Below, one piece after another: positions 19,242-27,540 of a DNA stretch of 64,000 nt. How positions within the stretch are numbered: position 1 is the stretch's first letter; the number at the start of each line of letters is the position of its first letter. The translations under genes were made by a program, and so were the position numbers. The notes beneath the pieces were generated by a model. It was given only the letters and a program-made list of their open reading frames with translations, did no database searches and was not told the origin of the DNA. Origin of the DNA: Hyphomicrobiales bacterium (lineage in GTDB: Bacteria; Pseudomonadota; Alphaproteobacteria; Rhizobiales; Rhizobiaceae); assembly GCA_900465915.1 (NCBI GenBank), contig UBKJ01000017.1, positions 62,001-126,000 on the forward strand, written 5' to 3'.

Positions 19242-21251
19242 GTGGCGGCCTCGTTCTTTTCCGCCGTCACGGCCTTCGTCGCGGCGCATCCGCATCTCGC
19301 CTATCTGGCCGTCCTGCTGCTCGCTTTGTCGGAATCGATCCCCGTCGTCGGCGCGGTCGTTCCGGGCACAGCCGTCATTCTGGCGGTCAGCGCGCTGGTT
19401 CCGAGCGGCATCGTGACGCTGTGGCCGCTGCTCGGCGCGGCCTTCGCCGGCGCGGTCATCGGCGACGGCGTCTCGTTCTGGCTCGGCCACCGCCATCACC
19501 GCGCGATCCTCCGGCGATGGCCGCTCAGCCGCTATCCCGATCTCGTCGCGCGCAGCGAAGATTTCTTCGCCCGCCATGGCGACAAAAGCATCTTCATCGC
19601 CCGCTTCACGCCCGGCGTGCGCGCCTTCGTTCCCCTGGTCGCCGGCATGCTGCGGATGCCTGTGCGGCGCTTCTACGTCGCCAACGTGCTGTCGGCGCTG
19701 GTCTGGGCGCCGTCGCATATCCTGCCGGCCGTCTTCGTCGGCGCGGCCTTCGGCATGTTCGGGGCCGCCGCCAAGCCGCTCGCCATCCTGGCCGTCCTGA
19801 TCGTCGTCGTCCTTTGGGCGGCGACGCGTCTCGTCCGGCTCATCCTGCGCCGTGGGCCGCCGCTCGCGGCGCGCGTCTCGGAACGGATGCGGGTGGGCGA
19901 TTCCCGCTGGGGCCGTCTCGCGCTCGCTCTGCTCGACCCGGCGCGGTCCGACGCGCGGAACCTCGCCTTGCCCGCCTTGCTGCTGATCGGCTCCGCCTGG
20001 CTGTTTTTCGGCATATTGGAGGATGTGGCGAGCGGCGATCCATTGGTCCGCATGGACATGGCGATCTACCGCACGCTGCAGGAACTACGCACCGAGCCGG
20101 GCGACGGCCTCATGCTGATCGTCACGGAACTGGGCGACACGTTCGTGGTCGTCGCCGTGACGCTGGCCGTGCTCGCATGGCTTTCGTGGAAAAGATGCTG
20201 GCGAACCGCCTTTTACTGGCTGGTCGCCATCGCGGGGGCGTCGGCGCTCAACACGGCCATCAAGGTGACGCTGCACCGCGCGCGTCCGTCCGAGCTGTTC
20301 TATACCGGCTGGAGCACGTTCTCCTTTCCCAGCGGCCACAGCACGGTCAATCTCGTTCTCTATGGCTTCCTGACCTTCCTGATCGGGCGCGAGCTGCGCC
20401 CGATGCTGCGCCTGCCGGTGGCGTTCGCCGCGCTTACCCTCGCGCTGCTGATCGCGATCTCGCGCCTTTATCTCGGCGCGCACTGGTTCTCCGACGTCGT
20501 CGGCGGGCTCGCCTTCGGCGCCGGCTGGCTGGCGATCCTCGTCTTCTTCCACCTGCGCAAGGAATCGCGGCCTGTCGGAGCCCTCGACCTTTCCCTCGTG
20601 GCCTGCCTGGCGCTCGGCCTCGCCGGAGGCTGGGACGTCGCCCGTCATCACGCCCTCGACATGCAGCGTTACGCCCGCAAGGCCGAGGTCGCGGCGATGA
20701 CGGCCGACGACTGGCGGGCGGGCGGCTGGTCGCGGCTTGCCGCGCGTCGGATCGACCTGACCGGCGCGATCGAGGAGCCGTTGACCGTCCAGTGGGCCGG
20801 CGACCTGGCCGCCATCGAGCGGCGATTGTCGGCGCAGGGCTGGCGCGCGCCGGCGCCGTGGCTGTCGCCGCATGCGCTGGCCTGGCTCACCGCCGATCCG
20901 GCGCCCCGCGATCTGCCGGTTGCGATCCGCACCGCCGGGGGACGCTGGCCGGCGCTGACGCTGGTGCAAGATCAGGCCGCGCCGGAGCGGTCGCGCCTGG
21001 TGCTGCGGCTATGGCCGGCCGACATCCAGCTCGCCGGCGGGGAGGGCGCTCCGTTGTGGATCGGCTCCGTCGTCGAGGAGCAGCTCGGGCGCCATTTTTC
21101 CCTCGTCACGTCGGCGTGGGTCGGCGCCGACATGAACGCCGGCCGTGACGCGCTGGCCCGCGAATTTCCCGAGGGCGAACTCGTCGCGCGACCGGATGGG
21201 GCTGGAGACGGGGATTGGGACGGTCGCGTATTGCTTCTGCGGACGCCATGA
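19242..21251 (+). CDS. DedA-PAP2-LssY fusion membrane protein
   Basis: 669 residues with three modules. Residues 1-190 are a DedA/SNARE-associated domain (VPGTAVILAVSALVPSG; FIARFTPGVRAFVPLVAGM, the conserved F-x-x-R-x-x-P-x-x-R region). Residues about 240-430 are a PAP2 phosphatase with complete motifs K-x6-RP (KVTLHRARP), FPSGHS and SRLYLGAHWFSDVVGG. Residues about 480-669 are a soluble LssY C-terminal domain. DedA proteins flip undecaprenyl phosphate or phospholipids, and PAP2 enzymes dephosphorylate them, so flipping and hydrolysis may be joined in one chain. GTG start, ten bases after the previous stop, so it probably depends on translational coupling. Confidence 0.9.
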   Translation: MAASFFSAVTAFVAAHPHLAYLAVLLLALSESIPVVGAVVPGTAVILAVSALVPSGIVTLWPLLGAAFAGAVIGDGVSFWLGHRHHRAILRRWPLSRYPDLVARSEDFFARHGDKSIFIARFTPGVRAFVPLVAGMLRMPVRRFYVANVLSALVWAPSHILPAVFVGAAFGMFGAAAKPLAILAVLIVVVLWAATRLVRLILRRGPPLAARVSERMRVGDSRWGRLALALLDPARSDARNLALPALLLIGSAWLFFGILEDVASGDPLVRMDMAIYRTLQELRTEPGDGLMLIVTELGDTFVVVAVTLAVLAWLSWKRCWRTAFYWLVAIAGASALNTAIKVTLHRARPSELFYTGWSTFSFPSGHSTVNLVLYGFLTFLIGRELRPMLRLPVAFAALTLALLIAISRLYLGAHWFSDVVGGLAFGAGWLAILVFFHLRKESRPVGALDLSLVACLALGLAGGWDVARHHALDMQRYARKAEVAAMTADDWRAGGWSRLAARRIDLTGAIEEPLTVQWAGDLAAIERRLSAQGWRAPAPWLSPHALAWLTADPAPRDLPVAIRTAGGRWPALTLVQDQAAPERSRLVLRLWPADIQLAGGEGAPLWIGSVVEEQLGRHFSLVTSAWVGADMNAGRDALAREFPEGELVARPDGAGDGDWDGRVLLLRTP

Positions 21252-21271
21252 GGGTCAGCCGCGACGCTCGT

Positions 21272-21293
21272 CAGCTTACAAATCAGTAAGCTG
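21272..21293. promoter_or_regulatory. Inverted repeat CTTAC-N6-GTAAG, copy 3
   Basis: Eight-bp arms CAGCTTAC and GTAAGCTG separated by six bases. It lies just after the DedA-PAP2 gene and about 210 bases upstream of the glycosyltransferase start, so it may be the operator of that gene. The long arms could also let the transcript form a hairpin, but there is no T tract. Confidence 0.55.
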
Positions 21294-21502
21294 CGCGACA
21301 GGCCGGGGAAAAGTTCGCATGCAAGGCTGAAGATATGGCGGATCAGACCCGCTTGTCACCTCAAAAGCCCAACAAGCAGATGCAAGCCCCAAACCAAAGA
21401 CAATATTTGGCGCAGCCCCTCAATCGCAGTCCAAATCTCTACGCGACTTTTGGAAGTTCAAACGCATGGCTGTCGCCATGGCGTTCATCCCGAGAAAATC
21501 CG

Positions 21503-22480
21503 ATGGCGGCGAGCGTCAGGAAGATTGCGGTGGCCACGGTCACGCGAAACAGGCCCCTGATGCTCGGAAAACTGTTGGCTTCCTATAGCCGGCTTTCCAT
21601 TCCCGAGAATGTCAGCGTGTGCTTCCTAATCGTCGAAAACAACGATAGGGAAAGCCTCGGGCCGATCATCGAGGACTTTCGCGAAAAGGTCCGGGGATGT
21701 GAGGTGGTCTACGTGTTGGAGCCCGTCCTGGGGATCGCGGCCGCGCGCAACCGGGCGATGCAGGAAGCGATCGACGGCGGCTTCGATCTGCTGACGTTCG
21801 CCGATGACGACGAGGAGGTCGAGAGCGACTGGCTGTGCGAGCTTCTGAAGGAGCGGGACGCGCAGGATCTCGACATCGTCGGCTCGCCGGTCCGGGTCGC
21901 CGCCCCGGATGACGGCTGCTCGCGCTGGAGCAGGATCGTCTGGAAGGCCATAAGCGCCAAAAACATGGGCGCGGAGCGACGCTACATAGGCCGGCGCTTT
22001 CGCGGACGGACGAGCGCGCTCCGGCTGGCGACGGGCAGCTGGATGGCGAATCTGGATTTCTTCCGGCGCACCGGATTGCGGTTCAATACGGATCTGGGCC
22101 TGAGCGGCGGGGAAGACTGGCAGCTTTACGACGCGGCCAAAAGCGTTGGCGCACGCACTGGATGGACGCCCCACGCCATAGCCTATGAAAGCCTGCCCGA
22201 AACCCGTCTGCGCCTTCGCTATTATTATAGACGGGATCGGGATCATGCGCGCACCGTTTTCCGGGAGCGATATGAGAAGGACCCTCGCGGCGCTCTTCTC
22301 CGGCTGGCCGGATCGCTGGCGAGCCGGTTCTACAAGATCATCGTCTCCGTGCTTATGTTCCCTCTCAATCCGGGCAGGTCGCTCCTTTCCTGTGCGTCTC
22401 ACATCGGAAGCTCGATAGGACTTGTTCAGGGTCTGCTCGGGATCAAGTCGGATCATTATTCGAGGATAGATGGCGTGTGA
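21503..22480 (+). CDS. Family 2 glycosyltransferase
   Basis: 325 residues. The N-terminal GT-A fold starts IAVATVTRNRPLMLGKLLAS and contains the nucleotide-sugar/metal motif FADDDEEVESDWL (about residue 100). Further on are LATGSWMANLDFFRR and SGGEDWQLYDAAKS, which correspond to the catalytic ED of GT2 enzymes. A hydrophobic C-terminal segment (FYKIIVSVLMFPL) suggests membrane association. It probably adds a sugar to an envelope polysaccharide or lipid. ATG at 21503 begins where homology-like sequence starts; the frame is open back to 21335 but with low-quality composition. No other polysaccharide genes are adjacent. Confidence 0.82.
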   Translation: MAASVRKIAVATVTRNRPLMLGKLLASYSRLSIPENVSVCFLIVENNDRESLGPIIEDFREKVRGCEVVYVLEPVLGIAAARNRAMQEAIDGGFDLLTFADDDEEVESDWLCELLKERDAQDLDIVGSPVRVAAPDDGCSRWSRIVWKAISAKNMGAERRYIGRRFRGRTSALRLATGSWMANLDFFRRTGLRFNTDLGLSGGEDWQLYDAAKSVGARTGWTPHAIAYESLPETRLRLRYYYRRDRDHARTVFRERYEKDPRGALLRLAGSLASRFYKIIVSVLMFPLNPGRSLLSCASHIGSSIGLVQGLLGIKSDHYSRIDGV

Positions 22481-22486
22481 GGGGAA

Positions 22487-23284
22487 TTAATCCGTGCTTT
22501 CCGCCGGCCGGCCGGCGATCGCGCTCGTCGCCCTGCCGGCCAGGAATTGCGGCGCGATCGCCTCGAACGGAACGCCTGCGGAATCCGTGACGGTCAGGCG
22601 CCTGATATCGACGCCGTAGAGATTGCGCAGATTGTCCTCCGTCATCACGTCCGAGGCTTCGCCGTGAATGATCCGGGCGGCGTCGAACATCAGCATGGCC
22701 TCATTGGCGACCGCGAGGACATGCTGCGGCTGGTGCGTCGAGAATAGGATGGCGTGCTCCTTCTGCGCCGACACCTCCCGCAGCGTCCGCAGCAGGACGG
22801 ACTGGTTGGCCAGGTCGAGCGCCGAGGCGGGTTCGTCCAAGATCAGGACCGGCGCTTCGGTCGCCATGGCGCGGGCGAGGGCGACGATCTGGCGCTCGCC
22901 GCCGGAAAGCGTGTCGAGCATCCGCTCGGCGAAGCCGCTCATGCCGACCCGCTCCAGCATCTTTTCGGCGATGCGATAGTCGGCCTTGCCGGGGCTGCCG
23001 AAGAGCGACAGGGCGCGGGCGCGTCCCATCACCACCACGTCGACGACGCGATAGGGGATGTCGCCGGGCTGATGCTGGGCGACATAGCCGATGGCCGGCG
23101 GCGCGATCCGGGCGCCTTCGTCGAGCGCCAGCAGCCCGGCCAGGGCCTTGATCAGCGTGGTCTTGCCGCGTCCGTTGGGGCCGAGCACGGCGAGGCAGCT
23201 TCCCTTTTGCAGGGAGAAGGACAGATTGCGGAAAATCCAGCGCTCTCCACGGCGGACGCCGGCTCTCTCAAGGCCGACGATCAT
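22487..23284 (-). CDS. FecE/FhuC-type ABC transporter ATP-binding protein
   Basis: 265 residues with Walker A GPNGRGKTT, Q-loop AQHQPGD, signature LSGGERQIVALARA, Walker B VLILDEPASALD and switch STHQPQHV. It belongs to the ATPases that power siderophore, haem or cobalamin uptake (FecE, FhuC, BtuD). The start overlaps the permease stop by four bases. It closes a five-gene run of overlapping genes that starts with the TonB-dependent receptor, so it very likely energises import of whatever that receptor brings into the periplasm. Confidence 0.92.
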   Translation of the reverse strand: MIVGLERAGVRRGERWIFRNLSFSLQKGSCLAVLGPNGRGKTTLIKALAGLLALDEGARIAPPAIGYVAQHQPGDIPYRVVDVVVMGRARALSLFGSPGKADYRIAEKMLERVGMSGFAERMLDTLSGGERQIVALARAMATEAPVLILDEPASALDLANQSVLLRTLREVSAQKEHAILFSTHQPQHVLAVANEAMLMFDAARIIHGEASDVMTEDNLRNLYGVDIRRLTVTDSAGVPFEAIAPQFLAGRATSAIAGRPAESTD

Positions 23285-24339
23285 GACAGGCCCGTCCTGT
23301 ATCGGCGCCGCAGCAAGGCGGCGAAAACCGGCGCGCCGATGATCGAGGTCAGGACGCCGATCGGGATTTCGGCCGCGGTGACGCTGCGCGCCAGCGTGTC
23401 GACGAGCAGCATGAAGATCGCGCCCAGCAGCGCGGATATCGGCAGCAATCGCCGCTGGTCGGCCCCGACCAGCATGCGGGCGGCGTGGGGGACGATCAGG
23501 CCGACCCAGCCGACCACGCCGCAGAAGGAGACGATCGCGCCTTCGACGAGACAGACGCCGAGGAAGACGATCCAGCGGTCGCGCTCGACCGACATGCCCA
23601 GCGCCTGCGCCTCCTCCTCGCCGAGCGAGAGCAGGTTGATGCGGAAGCGCATGCCGAGGATGACGGCCAGTCCGGCGAGGATCGCGGGCGCGGCCAGAGC
23701 GAGCCTGTCCCAGCTGCTGGCGGCGAAGCTGCCCATCAGCCAGAAGACGATGGCCGGCAGGGAGGTGTCCGCGTCGGCGACGAATTTCAGCAGCGAGACG
23801 AGCGAGCCGAACAGGGAGCCGACGATGATGCCGGTGAGGACGACCGCGATCGAGGCGCTGCGGCCGCCGACGCGGGCCAGCAGCGCCACGATCAGCAATG
23901 TGACGCAGCCCATGGCGAAGGCCGTGCCGATCATCGCGAAGCCCGTCAATCCCAGCAGGATCGCCAGCGCTCCGCCGAAGGACGCGCCGGCGGAAACGCC
24001 GAGAATATGGGGCGAGACCAGCGGGTTGCGGAACACGCCCTGCAAGGCCGCGCCCGTCATGGCGAGGCCGGCGCCGCAGATCATCGCCATGACGGCGCGC
24101 GGGGCGCGGGCGTTGATGACGATGCTTTCCTGGACCTGGCTCCAGTCACGGTCGAGCGGCAGGACGCGGGAGGCCAGGATGCGCAGCACCGTCGCGCCGT
24201 CGAGCGGATAGCGGCCGATGCAGAGCGACCAGAGCGCGGCGGCGCAGAGCAGCGCGAAGCCGACGAGGAGCAGGAGGAGCAGGGCGCGCGGCCGCCGCGA
24301 TGCGGCGAGGCGGCCGGCGGGCAGGCCGGTCGCGCTCAT
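23281..24339 (-). CDS. FecCD-family ABC transporter permease
   Basis: 352 residues, about ten membrane helices. Characteristic FecCD segments are RAPRAVMAMICGAGLAMTGA, GVFRNPLVSPHILGVSAGAS and the C-terminal FCGVVGWVGLIVPHAARM plus GVLTSIIGAPVFAALL. This family moves siderophores, haem or B12 across the inner membrane as a homodimer. Its start overlaps the binding-protein stop by four bases, and its own stop overlaps the ATPase start by four bases. Confidence 0.92.
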   Translation of the reverse strand: MSATGLPAGRLAASRRPRALLLLLLVGFALLCAAALWSLCIGRYPLDGATVLRILASRVLPLDRDWSQVQESIVINARAPRAVMAMICGAGLAMTGAALQGVFRNPLVSPHILGVSAGASFGGALAILLGLTGFAMIGTAFAMGCVTLLIVALLARVGGRSASIAVVLTGIIVGSLFGSLVSLLKFVADADTSLPAIVFWLMGSFAASSWDRLALAAPAILAGLAVILGMRFRINLLSLGEEEAQALGMSVERDRWIVFLGVCLVEGAIVSFCGVVGWVGLIVPHAARMLVGADQRRLLPISALLGAIFMLLVDTLARSVTAAEIPIGVLTSIIGAPVFAALLRRRYRTGLS

Positions 24340-26105
24340 CGGACCGCGGCCTCGCGGCCCAGCGCGGCGTAGCCCGCCTGTTCGCCATTGACCGGAAACT
24401 GGAGGATGGCGTCGATCTCGTCCTCCGTCGGCCGAAAGCCATAGATCCAGTCATAATTGTCGCGGATTGCGGTTCTGAGGTCGAAGCGCGGTCCGCCGTC
24501 ATGGCCGAGCATGGCGAGCCACATCCAGAACAGGGGATTTTCGTGGTTGGGCGCTTCCCAGCGATACCCGCCCATCGGCGCCTTGTAAATGCGGTTGGAG
24601 CGGACGGCGCTCAATTCCCCCAAGAGGGGGTCCGTCTCGATTTGCGCGGGCGAGAGCCCGTCCAGGTAGCTCGGCAGCAGGATGACGTCCGGGTTCCACA
24701 GCAATATCTGTTCGCGGGAGACGATCTGCGCGCCCCTGATCCCGTCCGCCGCATTTCCGACGCCGGCTATATGCAGGCATTGATCGATATAGGTGCCGGC
24801 GCCGGTCGCGCGGAAGCTGTCGTTGACCTGGGTGACGTAGAGCGCCTTCAACGGGCGGCTTTTCTCGCGCAGCTGGTCGGCGATCCGGGCCTGGGTCTGG
24901 TCGCGCCAGGCGATGAAGCGCGCGCCTCGCTCCGGCTTGTTTAGAATCGCCGCGGTGACTTCGAGCGTCTTGCGCGCCGCGGCCTCCGTCCCGTAGACGA
25001 GCAGGGCGGTCGGCAGGCCGGCCTGCTCGAAGGGGCGGGCGGCGTCGCCGCCGGGGGCGCCGCGCTGCACGACGAGGTCCGGCTCCAATGCGGCGATCTC
25101 CTCCACATTGACCGCTCCCTCGTCGGAGCTGGCGATGGGATTGGTGACGGGAATATCCGCGATCTTCGGAAAGACGCGGCCGAGAAGCCCCTTGGCCAGG
25201 GTCTCCCGCGACCGCGGATGAACGGCGCGCAGCCGGTCGATCGAGCCGTCCATGGCGATGAAGGTCGCCGCCGCGGTGATCGGCAGCAGCACGATGCGGC
25301 GCGGCGGCGCGTCGAGCCGCACGGTCCGGCCGACGCCGTCGACGACGTCGAAGGACTGCGCCTGCGCCGGCCGAGGCCGGGCCGGGAGCAGCAAGGAGGC
25401 GGCGGCCGCCGTCGCCAGCGCCCCGAAACGCCGGCGCGTCATCCGAGCCTTGTCGTCATCGCAACGGAAGGTGAGAGTGCTCCAGTGCCGGGTGCCGCCG
25501 TAGGACTTGCCGCCAACCCTTGCGGGCAGCTTTTCGGTGTGGCTGCAGACGAGTTGATGCAGCCCGGCGGAGAGGTTGGGCAGGTTCAGATAGCCCGCCT
25601 CGTCGGCGATCAGCTCGGTCGGCGCGCTTCCGGCGGCCAGCAGTTCGACGCGGGCGCCGGCCAGGGGCAGGCCGCGAAAGAACACGCGCGCGAGGTCATT
25701 CTCCGGTTGGGGGAGGATATCGAGATTGAGGCTCGGCTCAGCACCCGTTTCGCCGCCGTTCGGCTGCCAGCGCGCATAGAGCATGGGCTTGCGGCCGGGC
25801 AGGCCGTCCGCATGGATCACCGCCACGCTCAGGTCTTCGGCCTGCACGGCCCAGTCGGCGGAAGCGCCGGTGACGGCCAGGCCGTCATGCCGCGTTTCGA
25901 GCGTCAGGCGCGGCGGACGGTCGCCGCTGCCGGTTTTCCAGGCGGCGAGCGCGGGCAGGGCGTCGAGATGGCCCGGAGAGGTTTCGAGCAGGCGGCCGAA
26001 CTGCCCGAAGCGGACGACGAGCCCACCTTCTGGCGTATCCTCGATCCAGAGCGCGTCCTCGACCCAGATATTGCGCAGGCCGTTTTCAGGATGAGGATGG
26101 GACAT
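24336..26105 (-). CDS. Fusion of a DUF4198-like domain with a Tat-exported BtuF-type binding protein
   Basis: 589 residues in one frame. Residues 1-220 resemble the DUF4198/NikK-type domain found with metal transporters (IWVEDALWIEDTPEGG; SPGHLDALPAL), but without a signal peptide. Residues 222-250 look exactly like a Tat signal (TRRRFGALATAAAASLLLP, ending AQA). Residues about 253-575 form a helical-backbone type III binding protein (FDVVDGVGRTVRLDAPPRRI; ALEPDLVVQRG), as in siderophore or cobalamin importers. An internal ATG at 25442 with AAGG five bases upstream could start a separate exported binding protein. The gene overlaps the previous stop by 20 bases and the permease start by four. 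Confidence 0.85.
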   Translation of the reverse strand: MSHPHPENGLRNIWVEDALWIEDTPEGGLVVRFGQFGRLLETSPGHLDALPALAAWKTGSGDRPPRLTLETRHDGLAVTGASADWAVQAEDLSVAVIHADGLPGRKPMLYARWQPNGGETGAEPSLNLDILPQPENDLARVFFRGLPLAGARVELLAAGSAPTELIADEAGYLNLPNLSAGLHQLVCSHTEKLPARVGGKSYGGTRHWSTLTFRCDDDKARMTRRRFGALATAAAASLLLPARPRPAQAQSFDVVDGVGRTVRLDAPPRRIVLLPITAAATFIAMDGSIDRLRAVHPRSRETLAKGLLGRVFPKIADIPVTNPIASSDEGAVNVEEIAALEPDLVVQRGAPGGDAARPFEQAGLPTALLVYGTEAAARKTLEVTAAILNKPERGARFIAWRDQTQARIADQLREKSRPLKALYVTQVNDSFRATGAGTYIDQCLHIAGVGNAADGIRGAQIVSREQILLWNPDVILLPSYLDGLSPAQIETDPLLGELSAVRSNRIYKAPMGGYRWEAPNHENPLFWMWLAMLGHDGGPRFDLRTAIRDNYDWIYGFRPTEDEIDAILQFPVNGEQAGYAALGREAAVR

Positions 26106-27540
26106 GAGAGCACCGGATATGAGAACGGGCGTCGGGACCGAGCGTCGCCAATTGCGCTGCGATCTCCGGGGCCGTCAGGGGAAAGAAGCCATGCGCGGAG
26201 ACGAGGGATTGTCCCTCGCGGCTCAGCATGAAGCGCAGGAATTCGTCGATCTGCGGCGGGAGCGGCCCGCCCGCCTCGCGGCGCGCCAGCATGTAGATGT
26301 CGCGCGACAGGGGATAGCGCCCCGCGGCGATGTCCATATCCGTAGCGTGGACGGGCCGGGACGCCGCGTCGAAGGCGATCGGCAGGGGGCGCAAGACTTC
26401 GGTTTCCTTGCCGGCGAAATCGAAGACGATCGCGCCCGGCTCGTCCGCCAAGGCAAGCGCGGGGGCCTTGGCGAGCGCCTTCACGTCGTCGCGCCAGGCG
26501 CCGCCCAGGAGCACGTCTTCCCGGAACGCCAGAACCACGCCGCGTTTGCGCTCGTCGATCATGGGCCGCAGCGGTTGCGCCGCCCAGCGTCCCGTGACGC
26601 CGAGATCGCCCCAGTTCCGTGGCGCTGTACCGAATCCCCGCCGCCTTTCATCGCCGAAAATCGCGTCGAGTTCCGCCAGCGTCAGCGAGGCGATGGGATT
26701 GTCCGCATGGACATAGACGCAATGCGCGCGGGTCTTGCCTTTGGCGAGCCTGCCGCCGCGCGCGACCGCGATCTCCATCAGCTCATCGTCGGGACGGACG
26801 GAGCGGAAGGCTTCGGCTTCGTCGCGCCAGGGATGGCGGCCCGTGGGCGCGAGTTGCGTGACGCCCGAAATCAAGGCCGGAATCGCCAGCGAGCTGCCGG
26901 CGTGAATCCAGGTCTCGCCGCGCGCGACCTCGGGCTGCGCCGCGCGGAAATTCGCCAGCCAATCCTCCATCAGCGACCGGAATTGCACGGCCCCCGCGCT
27001 GCATAGGGGGCCGCCGACGGGCGCGGGCCGATAGGGCTCGACTTCCTTTTCCGGCATGAGGGGCGGCTCGCCGATCCGGGCCAGTTCGGCGGCGGCTTCT
27101 TCTTCCGTGAGCGGGAGGAAATCGGCAGACGCGCCGACGGCGGCCTGTCCCGCGCTGGAGAGCACATAGGAAAGAAATGCGTGCAGCGGAAGCGGCAGGG
27201 GCAGGCCGTCGGCCTTCCTCACCGCGAGATAGACGGGCGACGGCTCGCCCCGATCACGCCGGAAGCCGACTTGCAGCATCAGCGGCTCGTCGAACCCGTC
27301 GGCCCCCAAGGCGACGCCGAAGCTCAGCCTCTCCGTCGCCGTGGGAAGCCGGGTCATCGGCCCGATATCGCTGAGGCGCAGCAGAAGCGCGGGAATCGCG
27401 GCGTCCTGGGCGCGGTGCTCCCATAGCCCTTTGCCGAGATCGGTCCGCCCCTTGCCGAAATCCGCGAACCAGGCGTCCACCAGCGGGGCGAGCGCGGGAT
27501 CGCCGACGCTCGAAAGCCTATGAATCACGCCCTTCGTCAT
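26086..27540 (-). CDS. Tandem PstS-like substrate-binding-domain protein without signal peptide
   Basis: 484 residues made of two related PBP-like (PstS-type) units. The second (about 205-475) is full length and contains VYVHADNPIASLTLAELDAI. The first (1-190) appears shortened. Both units end with the same motif: FLSYVLSSAGQAAVGASADF in the first and FLRFMLSREGQSLVSAHGFF in the second, each followed by PLT, a sign of internal duplication. No signal peptide is visible; the protein starts MTKGVIHRLSSVGDPALAP. The start overlaps the TonB receptor stop by four bases. Such domains normally bind phosphate or other oxyanions outside the cytoplasm, so both ligand and location are unclear. Confidence 0.82.
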   Translation of the reverse strand: MTKGVIHRLSSVGDPALAPLVDAWFADFGKGRTDLGKGLWEHRAQDAAIPALLLRLSDIGPMTRLPTATERLSFGVALGADGFDEPLMLQVGFRRDRGEPSPVYLAVRKADGLPLPLPLHAFLSYVLSSAGQAAVGASADFLPLTEEEAAAELARIGEPPLMPEKEVEPYRPAPVGGPLCSAGAVQFRSLMEDWLANFRAAQPEVARGETWIHAGSSLAIPALISGVTQLAPTGRHPWRDEAEAFRSVRPDDELMEIAVARGGRLAKGKTRAHCVYVHADNPIASLTLAELDAIFGDERRRGFGTAPRNWGDLGVTGRWAAQPLRPMIDERKRGVVLAFREDVLLGGAWRDDVKALAKAPALALADEPGAIVFDFAGKETEVLRPLPIAFDAASRPVHATDMDIAAGRYPLSRDIYMLARREAGGPLPPQIDEFLRFMLSREGQSLVSAHGFFPLTAPEIAAQLATLGPDARSHIRCSHVPSSS

